A stretch of 64,000 nt of DNA, from NCBI GenBank assembly GCA_963725395.1, contig CAVRYH010000013.1, positions 434,001 through 498,000 of the forward strand, read 5' to 3'. This DNA is from Bog-756 sp963725395 (GTDB lineage Bacteria; Actinomycetota; Acidimicrobiia; Acidimicrobiales; RAAP-2). The notes beneath the pieces were generated by a model. It saw only the letters and a program-made list of their open reading frames with translations. It was not told the origin of the DNA and did not search any database. The position numbers and the translations under genes were made by a program. Positions 25,062 through 33,019 of this stretch are shown here, in pieces (the first letter of the stretch is position 1; each line of letters opens with the position of its first letter).

Positions 25062-26375
25062 GTGACCTCGGCGCCCCCCCTCGAACGTGTGGTTCGCATC
25101 GGCGTCCTTGGTTGCGGCCACGTGGGCTCGGCGCTGGTCGGTATCATCGGCGACCGGTCCGACGCCCTGGCGGTCCAGAGCGGGGCCCGCCTGGAAGTGG
25201 CGGGCATCGCCGTGGCCGACCTGAGTCGGCCCAGGGCCGACCACATCCCTCGTGAGCTGCTCACCGACGACCCCGCCGCGTTGGTGGCGGATCCCTCGGT
25301 GGACGTGGTCGTCGAGCTCGTCGGTGGGCTGAGCCCGTCGGGTGCACTGATCCGGGCCGCGCTCGAAAGGGGCAAGCCGGTGATCACCGCCAACAAGGCG
25401 CTCCTGGCCTCACCCGAGGGGGTGCTCCTGCGGGGCCTGGCCAAGACCCGGGGCGTCGACCTCCTGTATGAGGCGGCCGTGGCCGGTGCCATCCCGCTCG
25501 TCCGGGCCCTGCGCGAGTCGCTGACCGGCGAACGGATCCACCGGGTGATGGGCATCGTCAACGGGACGACCAACTTCATGCTGACCCGCATGACCGAACA
25601 GGGGGCCGACTACGCCACCGTGCTGGCCGACGCCCAGGGGCTCGGACTGGCCGAGCGCGATCCGACCGCCGACGTCGAGGGGTACGACGCCGCTGCCAAA
25701 GCAGCGATCCTGGCCGGTGTGGCCTTCGGCTACGACGTGTCCGACGCCGACGTGATGCGCGAGGGGATCACCTCCATCCGGCCGGCCGACGTCGAGTTCG
25801 CCGCCCGGCTCGGTTATGCGGTGAAACTCCTGGCCATCGTCGAGCGAACCGGAGACGACGCGCTGTCCGTGCGGGTCCATCCGGCGATGGTGCCGAGGTC
25901 GCACCCGCTGGCCAGCGTGCGCGACGCCTTCAACGCGGTGTTCATCGAGGGCGAGGCGGCCGGGGAACTGATGCTCTACGGACAGGGGGCGGGAGGCCTC
26001 CCCACGGCCAGCGCCGTGGTCGGCGACCTGATCGACGCGGTGCGGAACCTTCTCGCCGGCACGACGGCGCCGACGCCGGACCGCCAACCCGCCCGACTCC
26101 TCCCCGAGTCGGAACTGTGGACACAGTGTTACGTGAGCCTCGACGTTGCCGATCGTCCGGGCGTGTTGGGCAGCGTGGCCACGGTGTTCGGTGACAACGG
26201 CGTCTCCATCCGGTCGATGGAACAGGTAGGACAGGCCGGCGAGGCCAGACTGGTCTTCGTGACCCATCCGGCCCGCGAGGGCGACCTGCGATCGACCCTG
26301 TCGGCACTGGGCGGTCTCGACGCGGTCGAGCGGATCGGCGGGGTCATGCGCATCGTGGGTGAGACGGAGCGATGA
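25062..26375 (+). CDS. hom: Homoserine dehydrogenase
   Basis: A 437-residue NAD(P)-dependent enzyme converting aspartate semialdehyde to homoserine for threonine and methionine. Seen: nucleotide-binding RIGVLGCGHVGSALV, VITANKALLA, LLYEAAVAGAIPLVRALRESL, the catalytic GIVNGTTNFMLTRM and DPTADVEGYDAAAKAAIL, and a C-terminal ACT domain from about residue 350 (VSLDVADRPGVLGSVATVF), the usual site of threonine feedback inhibition. GTG start. It lies 39 bases after lysA and 19 bases before thrC. Confidence 0.97.
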   Translation: MTSAPPLERVVRIGVLGCGHVGSALVGIIGDRSDALAVQSGARLEVAGIAVADLSRPRADHIPRELLTDDPAALVADPSVDVVVELVGGLSPSGALIRAALERGKPVITANKALLASPEGVLLRGLAKTRGVDLLYEAAVAGAIPLVRALRESLTGERIHRVMGIVNGTTNFMLTRMTEQGADYATVLADAQGLGLAERDPTADVEGYDAAAKAAILAGVAFGYDVSDADVMREGITSIRPADVEFAARLGYAVKLLAIVERTGDDALSVRVHPAMVPRSHPLASVRDAFNAVFIEGEAAGELMLYGQGAGGLPTASAVVGDLIDAVRNLLAGTTAPTPDRQPARLLPESELWTQCYVSLDVADRPGVLGSVATVFGDNGVSIRSMEQVGQAGEARLVFVTHPAREGDLRSTLSALGGLDAVERIGGVMRIVGETER

Positions 26376-26394
26376 CGGCGCGGACGGCAAGCCC

Positions 26395-27447
26395 GTGAGC
26401 CCGTGGAGGGGTGTCATCGAGGAGTACCGAGCGTTCCTGCCCGTGTCCGGAGCGACGCCCGTCGTAACCCTGCTCGAAGGGGGCACGCCCCTGCTTCCCG
26501 CCCCCCGGCTGTCCGCCCGGGTCGGAGCTAGGGTCCTCTTGAAGGTCGAGGGCGCCAACCCCACCGGATCGTTCAAGGACCGCGGGATGACGGTCGCCAT
26601 CTCCAAGGCGGCGGAGGAGGGTGCCAAGGCGGTGGTGTGCGCATCGACGGGCAACACCTCGGCATCAGCCGCGGCCTTCGCCGCCCGGGCCGGCCTGACC
26701 TCCGCGGTGCTGATCCCCGAAGGACATATCGCGCTCGGGAAGTTGGCCCAGGCGCTGATCCACGGTGCACGCGTGCTCCAGGTGAGGGGCAACTTCGACC
26801 AGTCCCTCTCCATCGTGCGTGAGCTGGGCGAGCGGGCCCCGGTCACGGTCGTCAACTCGGTCAACCCGTACCGTATCGAAGGTCAGAAGTCGGGCGCCTT
26901 CGAGATCGTGGACGAGCTCGGGGACGCCCCCGACGTCCACTGCATCCCGGTGGGCAATGCGGGCAACATCACCGCGTACTGGAAGGGCTATCTGGAGTTC
27001 AAGGGAGCGGGCCGGTCGACGCGGCTGCCCCGGATGCTCGGATTCCAGGCGGCCGGAGCGGCCCCCATCGTCGAAGGCCACATTGTCGAGCACCCCGAGA
27101 CGGTGGCGACGGCCATCCGGATCGGCAACCCGGCGAGCTGGTACGGCGCGACGTCCGCCGCCTCCGAGTCGGGCGGGGGGATCGCCGCGGTCACCGACGA
27201 CGAGATCCTCGACGCCTACCGCTTCCTCGCCGCCGAGGAGTCGGTGTTCTGCGAGCCTGCCTCCGCCGCTTCGGTGGCCGGTCTCCTGCGTTTCGGGCTG
27301 CCCGACGGCCTCGGCGCCAATGCCACGGTGGTCTGCGTCCTCACCGGCCACGGGCTGAAGGACCCGGACATCGCCATCAGCCAGATCTCGGTGCCGACGG
27401 TGGTGGACGCCGACCTCGGAGCCGTGCTGGAGGAGCTGTCGCTCTAG
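26395..27447 (+). CDS. thrC: Threonine synthase
   Basis: A 350-residue PLP enzyme that makes threonine from phosphohomoserine. Seen: LLEGGTPLLPAPRLS, NPTGSFKDRGM with the PLP lysine at residue 61, CASTGNTSASAAAFAARAG, PVGNAGNITAYWKGY, and CVLTGHGLKDP near the end. GTG 26395 is chosen because it gives the common VSPWRGVIEEYR start; an upstream ATG (26359) lies within the hom end and would add 12 residues. The substrate-making kinase gene thrB, which in mycobacteria lies between thrC and rho, is absent here. Confidence 0.96.
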   Translation: MSPWRGVIEEYRAFLPVSGATPVVTLLEGGTPLLPAPRLSARVGARVLLKVEGANPTGSFKDRGMTVAISKAAEEGAKAVVCASTGNTSASAAAFAARAGLTSAVLIPEGHIALGKLAQALIHGARVLQVRGNFDQSLSIVRELGERAPVTVVNSVNPYRIEGQKSGAFEIVDELGDAPDVHCIPVGNAGNITAYWKGYLEFKGAGRSTRLPRMLGFQAAGAAPIVEGHIVEHPETVATAIRIGNPASWYGATSAASESGGGIAAVTDDEILDAYRFLAAEESVFCEPASAASVAGLLRFGLPDGLGANATVVCVLTGHGLKDPDIAISQISVPTVVDADLGAVLEELSL

Positions 27448-27467
27448 CCGAGGCCTTGCTTCTTCTG

Positions 27468-27495
27468 TCGGGCCCGACCACTACTTCGGGCCCGA
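27468..27495 (+). terminator. Hairpin after thrC
   Basis: Two copies of TCGGGCCCGA (27468-27477 and 27486-27495) separated by eight bases form a 10-bp stem. Each copy is also self-complementary. No U tract follows. It separates the thr genes from the rho promoter. Confidence 0.55.
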
Positions 27496-27521
27496 GGAAA
27501 GGGCCAGGGGGCCAACGGTTG

Positions 27522-27550
27522 TTGCCCGAACCGCCGGCCCCCTGTAGTAT
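27522..27550 (+). promoter_or_regulatory. rho promoter
   Basis: TTGCCC (27522-27527), a 17-base spacer and TAGTAT (27545-27550) form a good sigma-70-type promoter. The start should lie near 27557, leaving a leader of about 200 bases before rho, which is enough for the autoregulation by termination known for rho in other bacteria. Confidence 0.6.
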
Positions 27551-27758
27551 GGGAACACCTTCGCTTCCACAGATCGCCCGTTCGGGCTTGTGGGCGGGAG
27601 CTTCTGGTTCGCGGCAGTTGACGCGGTCAGCCCGTATCCGGCGTCGGGGGGAGTAGCAGACGAGAGTTGATCTCGAGGCTCGCGACTCCCCACCCCTGAT
27701 TCCCTGGCAGTTGGAGTCAACCCACCTGCCAACGAGGACATTCGAAACGAGGAAGCCG
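27551..27758 (+). other. Long rho leader
   Basis: About 200 bases between the predicted start and the rho ATG, with no convincing gene and no RNA family I recognise. C-rich, G-poor stretches, as wanted for Rho loading, are limited; whether it attenuates is unknown. Confidence 0.35.
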
Positions 27759-29714
27759 ATGACTGCCGAACAGCAGCTCGAGCGCTCGGTGTTGGAGGGC
27801 AAGGAGCGAGAAGAGCTCCAGGCCATCGCCCAGGCCCTCTCTGTGAAGACCAACACCAGAACGAAGAAAGCAGACATGATCGACGGGATTCTGAAGGCCA
27901 CCGGGGTCTCCGTCGCCGGAAACACTCCCGGTGGGGAGACCGGGACCGATGGTGGCCACGACACCGCCGGAACCAACGGCAACGGATCCACGGGGGGTGG
28001 ACGGGCGTCGAACCGAAGCAGCCGTTCCGCCGACGGGGGAGCGCTTGTTGTCGCCGACACCCCGGTCGCAACCGCGTCGGCCAACGGCGAGGCCGCGTCC
28101 CGACGCAAGCCCTCGACCCGTCGGGCGGCCCCGGTCTCCTTCGGGCCGTCCGATGACGCGGAAACCTCAAGCGCACCCGTCGAGCTCGAGGACGATCTCA
28201 TCGATGCGATCGAGAAGGGAACCGGGGGCGACACGTCCGCCGACGGCGAGAGCCCCGGCCACCAGGTCCATCCCGGCGACGGCTCCCCCCTACAGGGGGC
28301 GGACCAGAACCGCCAAGGTGCCCAAGCCGGTGGCGGTACCCAGCCCGGTCAGAACAACCGCAACAACCAGAACAACCGCAACAACCGCAACAACCAGAAC
28401 AACCGCAACAACCAGAACAACCAGAACAACCAAGGCAACCGCAGCAATCAGGGCGGCGGTAACGATGACATGGGCAATCGTCGGAGCAATCGTCGTCGTC
28501 GCGGTCGCGACCGGCAGGGGGGCGGCGCGGACGGCGATCTGCAGGGTTCGGGTGGCACCCAGGACCAGCAGTACCAGGGCGAGCTCATCCCGGTGCGAGG
28601 ACTGCTCGATCTCCGTGACGAGGGATACGGGTTCCTGCGTTGTGAGGGCTACCTCCCCTCGCCGAAGGACGTGTACGTCTCCATCAGCCAGGCCCGGCGG
28701 TTCGCCCTTCGGAAGGGTGACAGCATCGAAGGGTTCTGCCGCCCGGCCGGCAGCACGGAGAAATTCCCCGCCCTGTTGCAGATCGACACGGTGTCCTCGC
28801 TCGATCCCGAGGCGGCCCGCAACCGGCCTCGGTTCGAGAACCTGACTCCTCTCTTCCCGGACGAGCGCCTGAACCTCGAGATGCCCGGGGAGAAGGAGAA
28901 CATGACGACACGCATCGTCGATCTGCTGTCCCCCATCGGCAAGGGACAACGTGGCCTCATCGTGTCGCCGCCCAAGGCGGGGAAGACAACGGTGATGAAG
29001 CACATCGCCCACTCCATCGAGGCCAACAATCCGGATGTGCACCTGATGGTCCTCCTGGTCGACGAGCGCCCCGAAGAGGTCACCGACATGCGCCGCTCGG
29101 TGAAGGGGGAGGTGGTGGCCTCGACCTTCGACCGACCGGCCGAGGAGCACACCGCAGTGGCCGAACTGGCCATCGAGCGGGCCAAGCGACTGGTCGAGTC
29201 GGGGCGCGACGTCGTCATCATTCTCGACGGCATCACCCGCCTGGCCCGGGCGTACAACCTGGCCCAGCCGGCCACGGGCCGGATCATGTCCGGTGGCGTC
29301 GATTCCGGTGCGCTGTACCCGCCGAAGAAGTTCTTCGGTGCCGCCCGGAACATCGAAGAGGGCGGTTCACTGACCATCCTGGCCACCGCCTTGGTGGAGA
29401 CGGGGTCGAAGATGGACGAAGTCATCTTCGAGGAGTTCAAGGGCACCGGTAACATGGAGCTGCGCCTCGACCGCCGGTTGGCCGAGCGTCGGCTGTACCC
29501 GTCGATCGACGTGAACGCCAGCTCGACCCGCCATGAGGAACTGCTCTTCGACCGTTCCGAGCTCCAGCAGGTATGGAAATTGCGGCGGGTGCTGAATGCG
29601 CTGGCCAACGAGGGGAGTGCCGCCGCAGGGCTCGAGCTGCTGATGGACAAGATCCGCACCACCAAGAGCAACGACGAAATTCTCGCCGAGATCGCCAAGG
29701 GGCCCGCGGCCTGA
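27759..29714 (+). CDS. rho: Transcription termination factor Rho with Asn-rich insertion
   Basis: A 651-residue Rho hexameric helicase. The ATG at 27759 is preferred because ACGAGGA lies just upstream; an in-frame ATG at 27711 would add 16 residues. Order: Rho_N helices (about 1-45), a long disordered insertion (about 50-265) rich in Ser, Thr, Gly and Asn, with nine NNR/NNQ triplet units at residues 199-225; then the RNA-binding cold-shock domain GLLDLRDEGYGFLRCEGY; Walker A SPPKAGKTTVMKH; LVDERPEEVTDM; Walker B VVIILDGITRLARAYN; and the secondary-site SGGVDSGALYPPKKFFGAAR and TGNMELRLDR. The insertion type is usual for actinobacterial Rho, but the pure Asn-rich repeat is striking. Confidence 0.97.
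   Translation: MTAEQQLERSVLEGKEREELQAIAQALSVKTNTRTKKADMIDGILKATGVSVAGNTPGGETGTDGGHDTAGTNGNGSTGGGRASNRSSRSADGGALVVADTPVATASANGEAASRRKPSTRRAAPVSFGPSDDAETSSAPVELEDDLIDAIEKGTGGDTSADGESPGHQVHPGDGSPLQGADQNRQGAQAGGGTQPGQNNRNNQNNRNNRNNQNNRNNQNNQNNQGNRSNQGGGNDDMGNRRSNRRRRGRDRQGGGADGDLQGSGGTQDQQYQGELIPVRGLLDLRDEGYGFLRCEGYLPSPKDVYVSISQARRFALRKGDSIEGFCRPAGSTEKFPALLQIDTVSSLDPEAARNRPRFENLTPLFPDERLNLEMPGEKENMTTRIVDLLSPIGKGQRGLIVSPPKAGKTTVMKHIAHSIEANNPDVHLMVLLVDERPEEVTDMRRSVKGEVVASTFDRPAEEHTAVAELAIERAKRLVESGRDVVIILDGITRLARAYNLAQPATGRIMSGGVDSGALYPPKKFFGAARNIEEGGSLTILATALVETGSKMDEVIFEEFKGTGNMELRLDRRLAERRLYPSIDVNASSTRHEELLFDRSELQQVWKLRRVLNALANEGSAAAGLELLMDKIRTTKSNDEILAEIAKGPAA
28353..28433 (+). repeat. Nine 9-bp tandem repeats in rho (Asn-Asn-Arg/Gln)
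   Basis: Units AACAACCGC and AACAACCAG (last one AACAACCAA) run in frame for 81 bp. Codon use is uniform (AAC AAC), consistent with growth by slippage. Confidence 0.9.
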
Positions 29715-29745
29715 TCCACGCGGACGGGGGAACGCCCGGTTCCGT

Positions 29746-29751
29746 TACACT
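29746..29751 (+). promoter_or_regulatory. Possible -10 of rpmE
   Basis: TACACT lies between rho and rpmE; the -35 is weak. A start near 29758 would give a leader of about 55 bases that includes the ribosome-binding site. Confidence 0.35.
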
Positions 29752-29813
29752 CTCATGGCCGCGTAGCGGACCCCACATGACGGGAAGAGACGCCGCCCCA
29801 ACAGGAGAACACC

Positions 29814-30050
29814 ATGAAGACTGACATCCACCCCGCCTACGTCGAGTCGTCCGTGCGCTGCTCGTGCGGTAACACGTTCACCACTCGCTCGACCAAGCCG
29901 GAGATCCACCTCGAACTGTGCAACGAGTGCCACCCCTTCTTCACCGGTAAGCAGAAGCTTGTCGATTCCGGTGGACGGGTCGAGCGCTTCCAGCGCCGTT
30001 ACGCCAAGACCGGATCGCGCAAGAAGCCGACGGCGCCACCCGCATCCTGA
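29814..30050 (+). CDS. rpmE: 50S ribosomal protein L31 (zinc-binding type)
   Basis: A 78-residue ribosomal protein bL31. Seen: MKTDIHPAY start, zinc-binding C16-x-C18 and C36-x2-C39 with CNECHPFFTG, and the QKLVDSGGRVERFQRRY segment. This is the zinc (C+) form; many actinobacteria also carry a zinc-free copy elsewhere, used in zinc shortage. A good ribosome-binding site AGGAG lies upstream. Downstream is a hairpin. Confidence 0.97.
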   Translation: MKTDIHPAYVESSVRCSCGNTFTTRSTKPEIHLELCNECHPFFTGKQKLVDSGGRVERFQRRYAKTGSRKKPTAPPAS

Positions 30051-30057
30051 TCGTGTG

Positions 30058-30077
30058 ACCGCTCCGGGCGGAGCGGT
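30058..30077 (+). terminator. Hairpin after rpmE
   Basis: ACCGCTCC (30058-30065) and GGAGCGGT (30070-30077) pair over a GGGC loop, eight bases after the rpmE stop. No U tract. Confidence 0.5.
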
Positions 30078-30128
30078 GACCGACGTCGACCGCGTGGGCC
30101 GACGGGGCTCCCCGCAGAGGGTTGGCGC

Positions 30129-30134
30129 TACCCT
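30129..30134 (+). promoter_or_regulatory. -10 element of prfA (leaderless)
   Basis: TACCCT ends six bases before the GTG at 30141, the same hexamer and spacing as at the Fpg and peroxiredoxin genes. Confidence 0.5.
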
Positions 30135-30140
30135 TGGCCC

Positions 30141-31205
30141 GTGTTGAACGACCGCCTCACCGAGCTCGAACGGGAGTACGAGGCCGTCGTCAGCGAGCTG
30201 AACGACCCGACGCTCTCGTCCGATCCGAAGCGGTTGCGCCAGGTGTCCCAGCGGCACCGGGAGCTTGACGAGGTGGTGGGATGCTGGCGCCGGCTCCAGT
30301 CGGCTGAGTCCGATCTCGAAGCCGCCCGGGAGATGGTCAATGACTCGTCCGGCGAGGAGCGCGAGCTCGCGCAGGCCGAGGTGACTGATGCGGAGGAGGA
30401 GATCGCCCGCCTCGAAGAGGAGCTCCGGCTCCTCCTCGTCCCCCGGGACCCCAATGCCGGGCGCAACGTGATCATGGAGATCAGGGGCGCCGAGGGCGGC
30501 GAAGAGGCCAACCTGTTCGCCAAGGACCTCTTCGAGATGTACACCCGCTACGCCTCGGCCAAGGGTTGGAAGGTCGAAGTCCTCTCCTCGAGCCCGTCCG
30601 AACGCGACGGACTGAACGAGATCACCTTCGTCGTCAAGGGCGACGACGCATGGCAGCGCCTCGAGCACGAGGGAGGCCCCCACCGGGTGCAGCGGGTGCC
30701 GGTCACCGAGTCCTCGGGGCGAATCCACACCTCGTCGGCAGCCGTGGCGGTCCTGCCCGAGGCGGAGGAGGTCGACGTGGCCATCGACCCCAACGACCTC
30801 AAGATCGACGTCTACCGTTCGACCGGCCCGGGTGGGCAGTCGGTGAACACAACCGACTCGGCCGTGCGGATCACCCATCTCCCCACCGGGATCGTGGTGG
30901 CCATGCAGGACGAGAAGAGCCAGATCCAGAATCGGGCCAAGGCGATGACGGTCCTCCGCTCGAGACTCCTGAAGGCGGAACAGGACAGACAGGCGGCCGA
31001 GCTCTCCCAGCAGCGCCGGAGTCAGGTCGGGGGTGGCGGGCGCTCGGAGAAGATCCGGACCTACAACTACAAGGACAACCGGGTGACCGACCACCGGATC
31101 AAGCTCACCCTGCACAAGCTGGACCGGATCCTGATGGGCGACCTCGACGAGTTGACCGACGCCCTCATGGCCGACAAGCGGTACCGCCAGCTGGACGACG
31201 GCTGA
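30141..31205 (+). CDS. prfA: Peptide chain release factor 1
   Basis: A 354-residue class I release factor reading UAA and UAG. Seen: N-terminal coiled coil, EIRGAEGGEEANLFA, HRVQRVPVTESSGRIHTS where PVT holds the place of the PxT stop-codon motif, the catalytic GPGGQSVNTTDSAVRITH with GGQ, and EKIRTYNYKDNRVTDHRI. The GTG at 30141 is followed by TTG. It is followed after five bases by prmC, the enzyme that methylates its GGQ glutamine. Confidence 0.97.
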   Translation: MLNDRLTELEREYEAVVSELNDPTLSSDPKRLRQVSQRHRELDEVVGCWRRLQSAESDLEAAREMVNDSSGEERELAQAEVTDAEEEIARLEEELRLLLVPRDPNAGRNVIMEIRGAEGGEEANLFAKDLFEMYTRYASAKGWKVEVLSSSPSERDGLNEITFVVKGDDAWQRLEHEGGPHRVQRVPVTESSGRIHTSSAAVAVLPEAEEVDVAIDPNDLKIDVYRSTGPGGQSVNTTDSAVRITHLPTGIVVAMQDEKSQIQNRAKAMTVLRSRLLKAEQDRQAAELSQQRRSQVGGGGRSEKIRTYNYKDNRVTDHRIKLTLHKLDRILMGDLDELTDALMADKRYRQLDDG

Positions 31206-31210
31206 GCCAC

Positions 31211-32092
31211 GTGGGGAACGGTCCGACGGCCGACAGGCGAAACGCCCCCGAGGATCGGGCCGACGGGCGCGAGCCACTGGTTGCCGCCATCGCCGAGCGG
31301 TTGGATTCGCGACAGGAGGCGCGCTGGATCGTCGAGCACGCCGGTCCGGATCGGGCCTGGGCCCTCGCCGATCGGAGGGCGGCCGGCGAGCCCCTGCAGT
31401 ACGTGCTGGGTCGGTGGCCGTTCCGCTCCGTGGAGCTGTACGTGGACCCGAGGGTGCTCATCCCGCGTCCCGAGACCGAGTACGTGGTGGATGTGGCCCT
31501 CGCCGAACTCGAGCGCTCCTCGGGAGCGGCGCCCGCGCCCGTCGCCGCCGACCTGGGCACCGGGTCCGGTGCCATCGCCCTCTCGCTGGCCGTCGAGGGG
31601 GGCGCCATACTTCCCGACGTCGAGGTGTGGGCCACCGACGTGTCTCCCGACGCACTCGAGGTGGCCCGGCACAATCTCGAGGCACTGGCCGGCGCCGATC
31701 CGGCGGCCGCGGCGCGGGTGCGCATCGCCCACGGGCGTTGGTTCGAGGCGCTGCCCGGTCGGCTGGCCGGTCGGGTCGACCTCGTGGTGTCCAACCCCCC
31801 CTATGTGACCGAGTCGGAGTACCTCGACCTCGACCCGGTGGTGCGTGACTTCGAGCCCCGGCTGGCACTGGTGGCCGGGTCGGGGACCGACGGCGCCGGC
31901 GGGATGGAGGCGATCGAGGCCATTGTGACCGGAGCCCCCGTCTGGCTCCGTCCATCGGGGGCGCTGGTGGTCGAGATCTCGCCGGCGCAGGCGGGGGCGA
32001 GTGTCGATCTCGCCCACCGCGCCGGGTTCGAAGCGGTGACAACCGCCCGTGACCTGGCCGGTCGGCTTCGCGTCCTGGTGGCCAGGCGCTGA
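31211..32092 (+). CDS. prmC: Release factor glutamine methyltransferase
   Basis: A 293-residue SAM-dependent methyltransferase that modifies the Gln of GGQ in release factors. Seen: the N-terminal helical domain with RRAAGEPLQYVLGRWPF, LIPRPETEYVVD, SAM-binding ADLGTGSGAIALSLA, and VVSNPPYVTESEY with the catalytic NPPY. GTG start at 31211, five bases after the prfA stop. A longer open frame in this phase through prfA is shadow. Confidence 0.95.
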   Translation: MGNGPTADRRNAPEDRADGREPLVAAIAERLDSRQEARWIVEHAGPDRAWALADRRAAGEPLQYVLGRWPFRSVELYVDPRVLIPRPETEYVVDVALAELERSSGAAPAPVAADLGTGSGAIALSLAVEGGAILPDVEVWATDVSPDALEVARHNLEALAGADPAAAARVRIAHGRWFEALPGRLAGRVDLVVSNPPYVTESEYLDLDPVVRDFEPRLALVAGSGTDGAGGMEAIEAIVTGAPVWLRPSGALVVEISPAQAGASVDLAHRAGFEAVTTARDLAGRLRVLVARR

Positions 32093-32094
32093 AC

Positions 32095-32751
32095 GTGGCC
32101 GACTCCATCGACGCGATGGACCCGCGGGCGGTGGCGCGGGCGGCGGCTGCCCTGGCGGAGGGCTCCGTCGTCGCCGTGCCGACCGACACCGTCTACGGTC
32201 TGGCGGCCGACCCTTCCCAACCCGAGGCGGTGGCACGGCTCTTCGCCCTGAAGGACCGGCCCGACGACGTGGCGCTGCCCGTGCTCGTGGGGAGCCGTCA
32301 CCAGGTCACCGAGGTGGCCGGGCCACTCGACTCGGCGGCCCGACACCTGGCCGACCGCTTCTGGCCCGGCCCGTTGACGCTGGTGGTCCCCCGTGCTGCC
32401 AGCTTCACGGCCGATCTGGGGGGCTCACCTTCGGCTCGACGGACGGTCGGCGTCCGCTTACCCGCCCACCACCTGATGCAGGCGCTGTGCAACGAGGTCG
32501 GGCCCCTGGCCGTGACCAGCGCCAACCCCCACCGATCGCCGCCGGCCACCTCCGCCCACCAGGTGGTGTCCTGGTTCGGGGACGCGGCCGGGCTGGCGCT
32601 GGTGATCGACGGGGGACCCTGCGACGGCGTCCCCTCGACCGTGGTGGAGTGCCGGGGCCCGGCCTCTCACGGGCTACGCGAGGGCGCCATCGCCTGGGGC
32701 GAGGTCTTTCCACGGTGGTCCAGGCCGCCATCGGGCGGTCGCCGCCGTTGA
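32095..32751 (+). CDS. tsaC: L-threonylcarbamoyladenylate synthase (Sua5/YrdC/TsaC family)
   Basis: A 218-residue enzyme making threonylcarbamoyl-AMP for the t6A37 modification of ANN-reading tRNAs. Seen: EGSVVAVPTDTVYGLAADP (KRxxx-type substrate site), LFALKDRP, FWPGPLTLVVPR, VGVRLPAHHLMQAL, and LAVTSANPHRSPPATSA. YrdC domain only, without the extra Sua5 domain. It starts two bases after the prmC stop, and the order prfA-prmC-tsaC is the same as in mycobacteria. Confidence 0.94.
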   Translation: MADSIDAMDPRAVARAAAALAEGSVVAVPTDTVYGLAADPSQPEAVARLFALKDRPDDVALPVLVGSRHQVTEVAGPLDSAARHLADRFWPGPLTLVVPRAASFTADLGGSPSARRTVGVRLPAHHLMQALCNEVGPLAVTSANPHRSPPATSAHQVVSWFGDAAGLALVIDGGPCDGVPSTVVECRGPASHGLREGAIAWGEVFPRWSRPPSGGRRR

Positions 32752-32769
32752 GGCCGGTGCGCCACGGGG

Positions 32770-32799
32770 TTGACGGTCACACCCCCGACAGGAGACACT
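32770..32799 (+). promoter_or_regulatory. Promoter of the leuB-ilvE-cimA operon
   Basis: TTGACG (32770-32775), an 18-base spacer and GACACT (32794-32799). The start would fall a few bases before the leader-peptide ATG at 32809. Confidence 0.45.
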
Positions 32800-32808
32800 G
32801 GAGTCCCT

Positions 32809-32856
32809 ATGGTCACTGTGTGCAGCGCTCACAACGGCGTAACAATTATCGACTAG
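32809..32856 (+). CDS. Leader peptide of a Val/Thr/Ile attenuator
   Basis: A 15-codon open frame, MVTVCSAHNGVTIID, with GGAG five bases before its ATG. Five of fifteen codons are Val or Ile and two are Thr, ending with Val-Thr-Ile-Ile just before the Asp and TAG. The stop is followed immediately by alternative RNA hairpins and a terminator. This is the standard layout of a transcription attenuator in which ribosome stalling at scarce charged tRNA prevents termination. The downstream operon makes branched-chain amino acids, probably isoleucine, so the codons fit. Confidence 0.75.
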   Translation: MVTVCSAHNGVTIID

Positions 32857-32880
32857 GCACAGACCGGACCCGGTGTGTGC
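32857..32880 (+). promoter_or_regulatory. Pause hairpin (1:2) of the attenuator
   Basis: GCACAGACCG (32857-32866) and CGGTGTGTGC (32871-32880) pair with one G-G mismatch over a GACC loop. A competing antiterminator pairs 32866-32868 with 32890-32892 (GGA/TCC) and 32871-32874 with 32886-32889 (CGGT/ACCG); it excludes both this hairpin and the terminator. Confidence 0.65.
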
Positions 32881-32886
32881 CCCCGA

Positions 32887-32910
32887 CCGTCCACCTGGTG
32901 GGCGGTTTTT
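32887..32910 (+). terminator. Attenuator terminator upstream of leuB
   Basis: CCGTCCA (32887-32893), loop CCTGG, TGGGCGG (32899-32905), then TTTTT (32906-32910). It is the clearest Rho-independent terminator in the window and lies inside the operon leader. Confidence 0.8.
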
Positions 32911-33019
32911 CAATTGGGGGACTGACATCGGCCACTGACGGGCGTGGGAACCTGGACGGCATGACCGCAGCAGGACGAGCAGCTGAAAAAATGGACGAGA
33001 GCAGAAGGGCCCGGGGAAC

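Noticed and set aside
27448..27758. A small thrB-like gene between thrC and rho
   Set aside because: Only about 310 bases with promoter and hairpin features; no GHMP kinase motif in any frame.
28353..28433. Short tandem repeats considered as a CRISPR or intergenic repeat
   Set aside because: Units are 9 bp without spacers and lie in frame inside rho.
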